Assembly (NCBI GenBank): GCA_019843655.1
Contig: JACDQD010000006.1
Coordinates: forward strand, 6,254,034 to 6,318,033
Length of the DNA stretch: 64,000 nucleotides
Direction: 5' to 3'
Source of the DNA: Lethocerus indicus
Taxonomy: Eukaryota > Arthropoda > Insecta > Hemiptera > Belostomatidae
Shown here piece by piece: positions 41,191-53,788 of the stretch (position 1 is its first letter; each line of letters opens with the position of its first letter). The notes beneath the pieces are model-generated. The model did no database searches. It worked only from the letters and a program-made list of their open reading frames with translations, and had not been told where the DNA came from. The translations under genes were made by a program, and so were the position numbers.

Positions 41191-43170
41191 TTTTTATTTT
41201 TAGCGCAGTCGAATAAGACGTCGGCAAATGAACGAGCGGCCCCTCCGAGGCGCGAAATGTTCCCTATTCACACATTCCAGTGCATGAGATTTCTTGTAGT
41301 CCAAGCAGAGGAAATACTCGAGGAAATACTTTTTCACCGTGGTAACTATTAAATAACGTGCAGGCAAAATAGCGACACTTATAATGTACGGTTCGCGAAG
41401 ACTTACTGCTGTCATTGCAAATGGGACTATAAATTTTATCGATTATGCGCATTCTGATCAAACGTTTTAGATTCGCAAGATTAATTCTCCGGATTCAGAC
41501 ACAAGAATCAAAAATTATTATACAACTCGCATAAATATGCGTATAAATTTATTATAAAATATTAATAGGGGTTGAATAATTTATCGCATGGACCGATAGC
41601 GGAAACAAAAGCAAACGGTTTATTTAATTTTTAATAACAAATTTTGTAGTAACACTATTTCTACTTCACAGCTATACGAGTTGAAACGCTTTTGTTTATG
41701 GAAAAATGTCGAGATATTAATATAAACTATTGTATCATACGCCTCCTTGTATACAGTACGTCCATCAGTATAATCGACAAGAAGGAAGGACACATTTTCT
41801 ACAGCAATATTTTTTTTCATTACTAATAATGGTTCATACGACGAATTGATTTAATAACAGTCCCACTGCAAGGAGCATTTCGTGATCCGTCAGCGGTACT
41901 CCAACCCGTACGAATTCGCGGTTCGAAACCGCCGAGTGACTTTAACGATGGAGTAGAAAGAAGGCGAAAGTTCAAACTCGGTTGAAGAGAGCGTTCGGAA
42001 ACGGAGGAAGAAAGGGAGGAAAGGAAAAATGTTAAGAAGGGCGGAAGGGGGGAGTGGCCGATAAAAAGCCGGGGAGGGGGGAGGGAGGCCCGAGTGTCAG
42101 TTTGCAGGTTTTGACAGGCAAATTGTGAAGGCAGAATTAGAGATCGGTGGCCGGACGATGGGCGGAGGTATGGTAGTGACAGGAGCACAATTTCAGCTTT
42201 GACTTGAAAATAATTGGGTCCGATTCTGACACAGGAAGAAGAACAAGGAGGAAGGTGCGGCACCGAGTGTTTATTATGCGCGTCCAGACGCGCGGCATCT
42301 CCTCCTCCCACTTCCTCCCTCCCCACTTATATCTGGGTGCAATCTTCGATTAATTCTTCTCGACAGTTACGCTCGGTGGAACTCTACTTACATCATACTG
42401 GATTTTTTTTCCCAGCGGGGTATATTATTTTTAAATGTGTCCGGTACGGAGAAATATTCAACCCAAACTACTAACAGATTTAATTGCAGTCTATGAATCC
42501 GGAAAACTGTTCATTTTGTCCGTCGTCAGTGCATTCAATATTTGGCGCTGTCACTAAGAATAATACAGTCCTGGGAGGGGGGGGGAATCTTACTGAAATA
42601 AACGAATATAGGTTTTCTTGAAATGTTCGTTATAAATACCAAAAATAATTCCGTTTGCGTTGATAATTACAGAGAAGAATTCATTCCAGTAGACAGAGAG
42701 TTCACAGGTATTATAATTTAAAACTCCCGTTTCGACTGGCAGAAAATGAAGTATTCCCTTTCCGAATTTAATGTTTTATATCCTGAGGTATATTGTAAAG
42801 CGGCGGTAAAACAATAGGTACATTTTAAAACGCGGATCGTATTTTACCCGAAGGCGCAACCCGTCGTATATTCATTATACTGCGGACCGGGATCTCCGGG
42901 CGAGGGCCGTGGGTCACCGATTTCATTACGGGGGTTTCGTCCTACGCTCGGAAGTACATATATTTTTTCGTGACATTTTCAAATAGATAAATTCACCGAG
43001 GCGACGTCCGAAGGACATTATGCTCCTCGGGGGTCCAACGGAGCCGGGACAATCCCCCGGTGTGTCCCCGCCGGGGACTTTCATCAGTCTTCCGCTTTGA
43101 GTTATGGCCCTACCGCCCGTCCAACACTAATATCGGACACCCTTACCGAAGCGAATTAAAACTACATTAC
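41191..43170. other. gene-free stretch with strong acceptor-like site and CpG-rich block
   Basis: A tract of mostly T ending TTTTTATTTTTAG reaches 41203 and is followed by a 48-codon open frame (third phase), unrecognised and without a clear donor. A branch-site-like TACTAAC precedes an acceptor-like TTAATTGCAG ending at 42489, with another open frame of about 43 codons and no donor. 41823-42326 is a 167-codon minus frame, R/P/S-rich and unrecognised. 42830-43160 is CpG-rich with a CCCCGG..CCGGGG-type inverted repeat near 43055-43077. Confidence 0.4.
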
Positions 43171-45700
43171 CCGTGAGAACTTCGATTATTACTTTTTACC
43201 TGTTTACTTTTTATTTTCTTTACGGCCACTCACTCCCGAACGCGAGCTTTGTCGGCCCGTTTCATTCATTAATTGAAGGGGCCACTTTTGTTATTGCTTC
43301 TTGTACTCGGGTATACTCTATAGCTAGGAATGAATCACGAAGCTACGGGTTTCTTAAGATTTAACGAAACGTGTAAGCCTGTAGACAACGTATAAACATA
43401 AAATATTTTTATGATTATGTTTACACAAAACATTCCAAACTTTTTTATCAACAAAATAATTATGCGTAATTTTTTGTTCTAATCGTTCGTAAAACTATCA
43501 AAGAAGTTGTGAATTTATATCACAACATTGATACTAAATTTTCAAATCATCATGTTTTCAATATAGTGAGGCACTGGAATCTCGTTTACTGCCGTGCCAC
43601 ACGAATCTGTTCTACAAGCGTATGTAAATAAGTCGGTTATAGATTACGCCTTGTGGGCTTACATTAGCGAGGCTCTGGCCGCGCGCACTCGATAAATAAT
43701 ACCACGATTCGTAAAATTATCACCTCCATTCATCAAAGTGCATTTGAGTATATCAAATTCTTAAATTAAAAAAAAAAAAGAACGAGCCCGTAACTCGACA
43801 ATGCATAATGGGACGTTGAAGAACAATCGCGTCGAGGAGTGGTCCAGGATCCATAAACGGGCGACGACAGAAACTGTCCAAGGCCATGCGACTAATTACA
43901 CAGTTGTGAAATACGATATATATACATGGCTGGGGTACACAATTGGAACTGTAATGACTTAATAATTTGAGGTTAATTGTCAAGGGAGAGTCCATGTGTC
44001 ACCTCACGTCTTGCCGCTCTTATGTCATCCGACCCCGTGTTAACAGATTGTACAACGTTTCGTTCCCCCTTTTATTTATATTGTATTATATTCTAAGTAT
44101 TTCATTTGTTTTTTCCCCTTATGATTGTCCAATTATAGTTAAGGACACAATTACGGGTACAGACGACCAATTGAGCCAATATCCTCACCGCCTATCCTAG
44201 AAAGGGCAATTAAGGACGGAACAAACGGCAGTAAACAATGCCGAATATTGAATCGGAAGGCAGTTGTATGACAGGTAGATTAAAAAAACGGGGGGCCCTC
44301 AGCCATATGCTCCATTCACCTGTTAATAACTGCCGTATGGTCTCATAATATATGGTGTTTCCAGTCCCCCATCAAATTTTGAAATAATGGGCTCTATAAA
44401 AGTATCATAATATTTACACGATTGGGTGGTATATTGCCAACAGTACAATTTTCTCTTAATGCAAGATTTATATTAGTCTCCGGAACTGTTTCGCTGAAAT
44501 TCGTAATTTCATTAACTTGGACTAAATTAATTCTGTGCGTGGTGTGAATATATATATCACAAGTTTATCGCTTTATGCCCAACAATTATCTCGTTATCTC
44601 GTGAATATCCAGCCCCTATGCAATTCCTCATCCTATCTTCCTTTTTTTTCTTGTCGGCCCCTAATGAATTCAATGTATGGGCCAATCGGCCAACAAAGGG
44701 ATGGGTTAATGGGTAAGGGAAGGACTCAGAAGTATGCATACTCTTATAAGATGCCAACCATTAGAATAATTCTGTGTGGAAAGCGGCTTTTTGTTGTGGG
44801 GGGGGGGCATTATTTCAACCCCAGAAGGGTCCCCCGGCCCGTTTACCTGGTGCCCTAGCCCCTAGGGTCATCAGATAAAAAGAGAAAATAAGGGCGGAGA
44901 AAAAAATATGATTTATTTATACCACTAATAAAAACAGACAAAGACTATTCAATTAAGATAAGGAGAACACGATTTCCGGAGTATGCAATATAGGGCCGCC
45001 GGATATTTCAGAATTGTTCGAATTAGTATGAATTGACTTCTATTCGAAACATTCCCCCTGTAAGATTCACAGAGTCTAGAGCTGATAACAAGTAATTAGA
45101 TCGTATTAGATAAAATCTAGTAAGGATAATGAAGGAATCAAGATGAGGAATCAATTTAACAATTTGGTAAAAAATTGAGGATTTTACCATTCTCTTTTTG
45201 TTATTTTTTTTTAAATATAAAGTTGCTGTGATAGATGGGTCTGGACTTTTTGAGAGATGACATTCTAGATTTGCAGATAAATTTGCCGTGAAGAAATGGT
45301 ATTTAGGCGTGCTATGTGCACATAACGTTCTTCCGGGCCCAATTTGCAGAAAAAGGGTGAGATAAGACTGTGTTTTCTGAAGGGGAATACACTCGCTTAA
45401 AATTTAAATATGCATTCCTCAATCGTAATAAGGCAAGTGTAGGGGGCGAGAATCGCACGATTACAAGGACATCTAGGTTAAGGTGAGCTACTGAAAGAAT
45501 AAGTGGTCTTCATCGGAAGCTCAACAGAAGCGTCGAACTCTGTAAACTTTAAGAACAAAACGAAGAAATAAAAAAGGACGGAAAGAAATTGTTGTGGCCT
45601 TGCTCGTATTTTAAACGCTCGTTAAATAAAAGTAAACTTTTATATATTTTTTTAAATAGGCCGTTTTTGGTTGTTGGGTCTTTAAAAGCTTCCTTAAGAC
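43171..45700. other. gene-free stretch
   Basis: AT-rich. It contains a run of A near 43770, a palindrome TGTGA-(AT)n-TCACA at 44543-44561 and a 10-G run at 44798-44807. A 107-codon + frame at 44535-44858 spans AT-rich and G-rich parts and is unrecognised. Confidence 0.55.
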
Positions 45701-45710
45701 GAAAGAGAGG

Positions 45711-45753
<43 letters not shown>

Positions 45754-45950
45754 AAAAAGATGGAATAAAAATGAAACCCAAGGAGTCAAGCAGAGGGGGA
45801 CATTTTTTTAACAGGCCTCATAAATCAGTTTTAACGAGTAGAACGGATCCGGAATCAAAAATGGCCACCGAGAGAGTAAACGAGAGAGCGAGAGAAAGAG
45901 AGGGTGATGGGGAGGGAGCCCAAGAGAGAGAGAAGGACAGAAAATGAGAA
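45700..45950 (+). repeat. GA island with GAGAG cluster and one GCCATTTT
   Basis: (GA)15 at 45721-45750 with imperfect flanks, then scattered GAGAG and AGAGAG to 45950. GCCATTTT (Pho/YY1-type) lies on the complement of 45858-45865. In insects, GAGAG plus GCCATNTT is a common content of Polycomb response elements. Such motifs occur across the window at about chance frequency, so this is suggestive only. Confidence 0.75.
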
Positions 45951-46600
45951 GTAGAACCGGAATTATCGGCCAAGTGACATTGGAAGCGAAACGACACCGA
46001 ACACTACTATCGCGGAATACTGGTCGTTTCAAACAATGTATTATTCATGAAATTTTAATTGCGACAGACAATACTTGACGAAGCGTCAATGAACTGACTT
46101 TTTCAGATGCAGACAAACCGGTAATAGTCAGTTTTACCGAGAGGACGCATTTAGAATATGTACAAGTGATATAGGAAATATACGGGTCCAAATAAATGGT
46201 TAACATTTAAGTTTCCTCTAGTAGGATTTTGTCAAAAGCGTTTACCGGTTCACATGATCAAACCTCGAATCTCAACATTAGATCAGCAATTAATTTAACT
46301 ATTAATCTCTTTATTAAATCTTTTTATTTAATTAATCTCTTAATTAATCTCCAATCATCTATCTCCTGCAGTCAAATCTTCGCACAATTACTGCTCAAAG
46401 TTATGACGTTGACCGGGAAAATACGTTTATTTTTTTTAAATCCATTAATTCGTTATATAAATTTTGTGTGCTTTAAATTCATTACATTTTGAGAACGTTA
46501 ATTAAAAGAACCTTTCTTATATCCTCAAAACATAAATGCTTTATATAAATGTACGCCATTTCCCCTTCCAGAAGGAGGATGAGGAAACCCATTCTCTGCG
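45951..46600. other. gene-free stretch
   Basis: AT-rich, with repeated ATTAATCTC/TTAATTAA-type words at 46290-46350. An 87-codon + frame at 46229-46492 is I/N/L/F-rich, typical of AT-rich non-coding DNA. Confidence 0.55.
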
Positions 46601-46601
46601 T

Positions 46602-46671
46602 GCACAACCGTACTCCTATTGAACTCTCAGCGCTATTAAGGATGCAGATACAGTGCATGAATAATACATAC
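46602..46671 (+). promoter_or_regulatory. duplicated non-coding element B, copy 2 (POU-type motif)
   Basis: Counterpart of 37862-37935, same orientation, 8.7 kb downstream. The core 46635-46671 keeps ATTAAG, ATGCAGAT, TGCATGAATAAT (46654-46665) and CATAC. The second ATGCAT of copy 1 has become ATACAT here, so the POU-type GCAT-N3-TAAT core is kept while the flanking ATGCAT is not. Confidence 0.5.
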
Positions 46672-48630
46672 AACGGCGGTTAAACTATGTACACTTACAA
46701 AATAATTACTTAAAACTAGAGTTAAGACGAAGTTATCAACAGTTTAATGGAAGAACATACAAAGTTTGCGTGTGAACAACATTATAATAATAGTCCTTTA
46801 TTAAAATCTGAGAATTGAAATTTGAAATAGTTTCTTTCCACTAACAGTACAAGCGCGGATGTTCATCAATAATTTAAACATTGTCGAATAAAAATAAAAT
46901 GGATGTAACATTTTTATGATAGGTTCAAGATTACCGAAATATAATCTAATGGCATTTGTGTAGCTTTTACCCCAAAATAAACAAACCGGAAAATCTGGCT
47001 GGAGGAAGGAGATTGGACGGTAGTCGGGGGCCGGGTCACAATTTTTCAACATTCCCATAAATCAGATTTAACCACAGGTTGTGCCTCAGGAATCCCGGGC
47101 CGGACATCCAACATGGCGACTCCGGTAGCGGTCCACGGGCGGTAGTGGGGGGCCGAAAGATACAGGAACGGTGGACGAAGAAGAAGAGGAAGAAAGAAGT
47201 GAAAAAGGAAGGAAGACAAAAAAAGAAAGACGGGTTGAATAATACAATAATGGATCTCTCCGGACGGATATCGGTCTGGAGGATCTCGGGATTTGAGGGG
47301 GGCCCCCGTGCGCACACACAACCTCCAAACGTGTTATTGGACGCCATTAGCGTTCCGATGTAATGGCTATTAATACATTAGTGGCGGCCGAGCTTGGAGA
47401 GAAAGAGAGAAAAGTGGGAGAGATATTCTCAATACAGTGGTGGCCCCCGCCTTCCCTCCAACCCTCGAGGCGCTTTAAACACTGAATTATACTAATCACT
47501 TAGTTTCTAGGGCGGGAGGCGAGGGGGGATTCCAATGGTCGCCCCTCATTGGCCAATTTAGAGATGGTGGTGCGAGGGGGGGTAATTTTGGGAGCGAGTA
47601 AGGGAGAGAGAGTGAGAGATTGAGGAGAGATAGAGAAGAGAATGACAGGCATGAGAGAAAAAGAGAGGAAGGAGAGGTTCACTTCCTTTTTAGAGTGTCG
47701 AAGAAAACAAAATGGCGGTTCACGAGGTACTCCATGAGCCGTCTCCTTTGACATCTGCCGGTGTTCGTCCCTGCTCTGGAAATGTCGTTCCTTTATCAAT
47801 TTGCTTTGTCGAAAAAAGCAGAATTGAGTGTAAAATTTAAAAAAAATTATGGTTCAAACAAGGACCTAGTGTTTCATTGTTTTATAATACAGGAGATACT
47901 GGGAATGAATTTTATACGCAAGAAGGATTGTTAATCCCTCTCGTAAAATATGAAAATCAAAACCCAGTATAGTCTGCGACCAAGCAAACTAACAAGGCAT
48001 CGAATTCAATACAGTTGTAAGGTCTTTTCATTCTCAGTTATAATCCTGCAAGAAAATTATCCCGATATCTTCAGAACAGATTTTATCTAACTAACTACTG
48101 TCATTCCGCTTCGCAGTTGACGTGAAATACGAATCAATTCGATTTAGAAAATTTAAAAGATTGAAATACTGAGCCCGAAATGTGTTCATGTTTTGCTTTG
48201 CCTCTAAAGTTGCCTGAGGGTTCTCTTTAACCTACCGAAATTGCACAACATAAAAATGGTAAAAATAGGCAATTTGGATGGTATATTATGGTAATGTTTT
48301 TTCTTTTATTATTTGTTTCTTGTGGACCGATCCTAAGGCAAACGGCAGCTTTAGGGTATACTACAAATATTAAACAAATTTTCTGATGACAGAATAGAGA
48401 GGAAATGACCCAAACGTTCATATTTCCTTTAATAGCACACACCGTAAAAACAGAATTTCGGTCATATTTCATACCATTCATACTTTTGTTTCATTATCAT
48501 CTCAGGTATGACATCGGAGAGCTCATAATTTCAATTCTTTGTTCAAGTAAGTTGTATCGTAGAAATCTATAGACCCCACCTCGCGGCCAACTCTCGGCGA
48601 CAGCTTTACTCCTGTGCCTCCGACACAAAG
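46672..48630. other. gene-free stretch with GC-rich block
   Basis: 47000-47420 is GC-rich and stop-poor on both strands (frames of 80-103 codons overlapping in four readings, none recognised). GCCATGTT (complement of 47110-47117) and GCCATTTT (complement of 47709-47716) lie near GA-rich DNA at about 47396-47425 and 47597-47680. The rest is AT-rich. Confidence 0.5.
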
Positions 48631-48930
48631 TCGAAGACATGTCTGGTGCCCACGCGTTATTTCGAAAAAAAGAAACATAATTACAGAGAATAGGACGGTG
48701 AGGAGGGGAGGGGGGAGGGTTGTTGGCTTTCAGATATATATAAGAGTCCCGGGCGGCGAGGCCGGGTGGCGTTCATCTGATTAGCTGTTGTCCACCCCAC
48801 CGGCCACATCCTCATTACCTTGTTAACTTATCTGATGGGGAAGGGAAAATTTTTCGAAACAGAAAGAAACTCCCCGCCCGAGGAATTCCCCGGAGGCGGC
48901 CCCAGGTAGTCAACTCCTACATTTGTTCTA
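48631..48930 (+). promoter_or_regulatory. promoter-like GC-rich block with TATA box
   Basis: A G-rich GGGGAGGGGGGAGGG stretch (about 48705-48719) precedes TATATATAAG at about 48734. CpG-rich DNA follows, with a possible start 25-35 bases on (around GTTCATC at 48773). The arrangement fits a TATA promoter on the + strand, but no strong initiator, open frame or donor site follows, so this is a weak call. Confidence 0.25.
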
Positions 48931-49309
48931 CACCTGTCCGACAACAGTTCAACACGAAACGGGAATATTTAAAATTCACAATTTTCTAGGGCCCGAAACA
49001 AAATGTTCCAGGTGAAAAAAGAGGCTGCGCGAGATTAATTTAATAAAATCGTAACTTCGGAAGCGGTGTCATTAGGAACCATGGACGCATGGAATTAGAG
49101 GGGGGGGGGTTAATTCGATTGGTTCATTTCGAGTTGATCATAAGAGGGATGATATTCCAAACTTTGTTCCCCCGAATAAATAACTTAAATTGAATATTGT
49201 AATTCGTGTGAGGTATGATCAGTTCTGTGTGGATAAATCATGTCCCGACTTCAGGGGCTTTTTAATTAATTGAAATCTGAATGTAATTCGTCTGTGAAAA
49301 ACATTGCAG

Positions 49310-49500
49310 TTTTTCAAATTCTCCCGCCGCTCGTAGTGCCTCCCCCTGGCTCACCTGCTCGCCGCTATTTCCTGCGCGAGCGGGAGTCCATTCCGCGCCG
49401 CATTCCTGCATATATAAACGCCTTCCAGAGTGTGATTCCTGCCCCAAAGAGGTTAGGTAAACCAACCACCGGAGACCTGGGGATCTGTTGTCATATCCCC
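49310..49500 (+). promoter_or_regulatory. promoter-like CpG-rich block with TATA box
   Basis: A CpG-rich stretch (GCGCGAGCGGGAGTCC, CCGCGCCGC) leads to CATATATAAACG at about 49407, with a plausible start near 49440. Overlapping frames of 94 codons (+, 49270-49554) and 88 codons (-, 49262-49528) are unrecognised. Second such block within 700 bp. Confidence 0.22.
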
Positions 49501-49560
49501 TCGATTCTGCTGGAAAAATGGCCCACATGTCTTGTATTTAGAGTTCAGGATTAATATTTA

Positions 49561-52500
49561 AAACGGGGTTAGTATAATAGTTCCACATACCCCACGCGCA
49601 ATTATTGATTTCCGGTTATTTTTTACGTACGTTTAAGGGAAGATTATTTCCATTTGTGTCATCATTATTTCCAAACCGAGTGGAATAAGTTGTTCTGTTT
49701 TTGATCCAGGGTGTATTTCTTACAGTCGACATATAGTCAACCGAGACGTCTAATGTAAAAGCGAGTGATAAAAATAGTGCGGTCATAAAATCCACCTCCG
49801 GAGTGTTTTTTATTTTTTAATTAAATTAAAATTTGCCAAGAGCCTGAGAATCCTCTGTAATGCCTCACGCGGAGCATCTGCGGATGGAGCTAAAGTTGTG
49901 TTTCGTTTTATAAATAAAATACTTCTTTTATTTTTAATTGCGGCCAGCAATAAGGAAACGGTACGTTAAGGAAGCAGTTTCCTATACGCGGTCTCAATTA
50001 TGGCCGGTAATTAAATAGTAAGGAGAATAAGTGGGAAGGCGGCTGCTAGAGGGAGAGAACGGGGGCTAATCCGATGGGATCTCGAGGGCGTGACATGAGG
50101 CAAGGGACGGGAGGTCACTGGGGGCGAGGTCGAACCCACACCCGCAGATCTGGGTCAATGAGAAATTGGATCGGACCACCCCCGGGCAGAAACTCCAACC
50201 TATCTCTACACTATACAAAATACATTTTAATTGCAATCCCTAAATTTATTTAAACAAAAACATTTCAAACTCAACTAGAATTCAGATTTGAAAACGGCTT
50301 ATATTTCCTGGTTAAACGAGTGAGGTCCCATATGACCTTATAGACATTCATCAGGATATTATTTATCACATTATATGAAATAGCCTATGTATGTGTGAGT
50401 GCGATAAGTTTTTACACAGATATGATCATATATCGCAACTGTATTTCAACATTAATAGACTTCTGAAATCTCGCTCACGGTATAACGAGTATTTTCCCCT
50501 GTAATTGTGTGTGTGTATCACACTGAACATTAGCGCAACGACCGGGTCGAAATTAAGGACGACATGCAATTACCAAATAATTATTCTGGAATTTAAACAT
50601 CCTTCCTGAAGAATGCATAGAAACACTAGGATCTCCGAATGGAATATTATTTCCCATGCGGTTCTCTGTATACGCCCGCTTCTTTGATTTCGGTATATAC
50701 CAGTTTTGGATGCTCGCCTATGTCAGATTTTATTCAATTGTCGTTTAATAATTTTTTATAGGCTAAATTCTTCTTGTGAAGGTAAATATACTGAAAGAAA
50801 TTGTTTCGGGGTTTCGACTTACATATACCATCTTCTTCCTTTTATTTTCTGTTAGGTGTGTTGCTAGACCAAAGTTAATTTTCTGATGTACACTAACGTT
50901 TTGGCTCAATATATGTTTTTACGTTTGTCAGGTCTAGCCTAAAACTAATTCCCGGAGATTGGGAATGCGTGCGAAGTTAGGGAGAACTAAGTTGGGAGCC
51001 GACATGGGAATTGTGCAATGGGACCGCGGGCACGCTACCGCCGCAAGAGGTCACTAACGAATATTTGACTCCTTTTGAGCTGATTGGCCGCATTGCGTAA
51101 TCTCATAATCCAATATATCTCCTGGGGTCTTATCCTCGGGGTCATCTTGCCGACCCTGTCTGTTGCCCCCTCCACAACGCGTTCCAAAAGTGAAATTCCC
51201 CCTTCGGCTTCCCTTCCGGTTCGCGCCTCGGCAACAACGAAAAAACGTAATCGGATTTCAGATTATAATCTCGCACAGAATAATATATCTATGTTTCGCT
51301 TCGGACAAATATATATTATGAAAGAAATATTTAGAAAAGCTCATTCGCGCCAGATTTATTCGGTTTCTTTTTATAAGGTCACTTTGAACACGTTTTGACT
51401 TTCGGTTGATAAATGTCGGTTTCGTTATCTCGGCCGTCCGTCCAATTCTATGAAATATTACGTCTTATTCGAAAAGGGGCCCGTTACTCGAATTCTTTTA
51501 TTAATAACTAACTCGTCGATCGTTGTTTCCAGATAAAATTGAACTTCTACCGCTTAACAATAAGTTACATTGAAGGATTGCCTGAAATTGCCAGTGCGCC
51601 TATTAAGTGAAATTAGTGCTAGGCAAACAGACAGCTAGCAACATTTCGTTTTCTTTTAAATCGTATTATAAGCACTTACCTGGAGAAACGATGGATTAAA
51701 GTCAATTTGTTTTCTCGGATTTAAGTATGAGCGTTCAACTAGAAATTCGTTTATACTTCATACCATGTACTGGTAAAAGATACGTACCATCATGATTGCT
51801 AAAAGAATTAAAAATAATAATAAAATAGTAATTAAAAATATATACCACAACAATGAATCTGTCGATAAAAGTGTAGGCTTTATGAAACCTTTTTAGAAGG
51901 AGAAAGTGGGATAAAACAAATTATTTAATTCTTCTGAAAACCAACGCTTTCATTAAACACGCACTCTTTGGAATGTATCACTTGATTTAGCTACCAATTA
52001 TCAGGTAATGGAATCTCCTTACTTTTCGATAATAAACGAGCGTATTTAATTTTATTTTTCGTTACCTACGTTGTTAATTCAGTGTCCTTTAGCCCCACTT
52101 ACTAGTCGCCAGTTTCCAAACGATCGTATCGTCCCGCATTTAGTTGAGATTAAAGGGACTACGCGATTTGAGATAACGTTAATAACATCAATACGCAATC
52201 GAAGAATGCTCAATTAAAATTGAGCGCACGCGTTCAATTTCAGTTCACCGGCAGAGGCGGGGGTTATCTCGCGAGAGAAAGCCATACGGGCCCGTATAAA
52301 TTGTGGAATTAAAATGATTAAATGTTAGTTCCTTGTTGGTAATGAGAAAACGTCGAATCAGGTAGCAATCTTTTAAATGTTTCGAGTCTTACGAAACTTT
52401 GAAAGATCGAGATATGAATCTGCGCCCTGTTGAAGCTGAAATGTTGATTTTTATTACCCGCGTGGCATATCGGTTTCGGGCTTGAAATGAGTGTTCGACC

Positions 52501-53030
52501 TTTTCAATGTTGCCCAGAGTTATGGACGAAAATCACTAGCCTGTTCTGTACTTTTCTATTAACTTATGCACCCCATTATTCGTCCAGGTGTAGTAGTTGC
52601 AAATATGAAAATCAATTGGGCTATCCTTATACTAACCATAAACATATGCTGTTATCTGGAATTCACGTTGTAATGCGTTGATATTCATTTTGATCGTATG
52701 TGTCTATCAAACACCATGAAAACAGAGTACATAATGCAACGATATTGATTAGTATAACCTTAATAAATCCTGACAACGTCGTCATTTATCAGACGGTAGC
52801 TGATTTAAGACAAAATGAACTGCTCGCAAATTCCCAGTCACATCATCTGGGATTTATATTTATCAGGCTCTTAGCATTCACAAGCTCATACAACCGTGAA
52901 GAGAAACTCACATAAGCAATGATATTCGAAACCATGAAGTCAAAAATATATTAAATCATTTAACGCGTATTCCAGATAAATATATTTCTGCAGGAAGCAC
53001 CAAGTGTAGGGATCCGCTTATTATCCCCGA
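49561..53030. other. gene-free stretch
   Basis: AT-rich, with GC-rich patches at 50030-50200 and 51000-51240. A 104-codon + frame at 51084-51398 is unrecognised. A perfect 14-bp palindrome ATACGGGCCCGTAT lies at 52284-52297. The recursive-splice-like site at 51674-51682 is listed separately. No gene recognised. Confidence 0.55.
51674..51682 (-). other. recursive-splice-like site (CAG|GTAAGT)
   Basis: On the minus strand, a pyrimidine-leaning tract CCATCGTTTCTCCAG is immediately followed by GTAAGTGC. An acceptor abutting a perfect donor is the consensus of ratchet points in long insect introns. It would fit a minus-strand gene with very long introns, in the same direction as the exon-like pieces at 17.1 and 35.3 kb. 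No flanking exon confirms it. Confidence 0.25.
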
Positions 53031-53066
53031 CATAGTTCGTATTTTTCGGAATTCAAAAAAGCGGTC

Positions 53067-53102
53067 GCCATCTTTGGTAGGAAGAAAAAAGGCCGCCATA
53101 TT
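53067..53102 (+). promoter_or_regulatory. paired GCCATNTT (Pho/YY1-type) motifs
   Basis: GCCATCTT (53067-53074) and GCCATATT (53095-53102) lie 28 bp apart on the same strand. This is the closest such pair in the window, within a GC-rich patch that is not itself GAGAG-rich. YY1/Pho sites of this form are known in promoters and Polycomb response elements; function here is inference. Confidence 0.3.
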
Positions 53103-53338
53103 ATAAACTTCTCCTGTATCTGGGCGGGCCCATCTATCCCTCTCTGGCTCCCTCGTCCTCCTCAGGTTCTCTTCTAAACGACCGTGTACCCGAAAAATAC
53201 CCGGACCCGAAATTCGGGAGGCCCCGAAGGTAGGGAATATCTGAAGATTATACGGTGGGTAAGAGCGGGAGTTACAAGTTGTAATAACAGAGGAATGTAT
53301 CTCTGTTGTTACCCGAGATAAAATCTCTTGGGATTTTT

Positions 53339-53459
53339 GGGGGGGAGGGGGGGGGGGGGGGGGGGGGGGATCGTTTTAAGTACAACCTCCGCCCTCGGCC
53401 CGCACTCCCTCACTCTCTCTCTCTCTGTCTCTCTTTCTCACTCTATCTCTCTCACTCCC
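53339..53459 (+). repeat. poly-G tract followed by CT-rich tract
   Basis: Seven G, one A, then 23 consecutive G (53347-53369), followed after about 35 bp by an imperfect (CT)n tract (53403-53459). Strong G-quadruplex potential. The G count is probably approximate. Frames of 85 and 112 codons across it are repeat-driven. Confidence 0.9.
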
Positions 53460-53788
53460 GTTTTTCCTCCTTCTTCACCGCTCGAATGGTTAAGAAGAAA
53501 AAACAAAGGAACAACCCGAGAAAAAAATATCGACAAAAGAAACGTTTGGGGCTTTTCAATTAGAATCGAGGTAGGGAGAGGACTCAGTCCGGATCGCCGG
53601 GCACCGGAAAATCCATATTCGGAACTAATGATAAGAAGCAAGAATTACGAGAGACGGGTTGGATAATTTGGCCTATACGATTTAGGGTGTAGATATCGCA
53701 GTGTGTGGTTATCGTCATTTGATTTTCATTTAATCGCCGCTTGATGGTGTGTCCATGGAAATTTAGCAGCAGTTGTCTGCTTGTACAG

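Noticed and set aside
41900..41940. B-box-like GGTTCGAAACC
   Set aside because: No A box at the required distance upstream and no cloverleaf arms.
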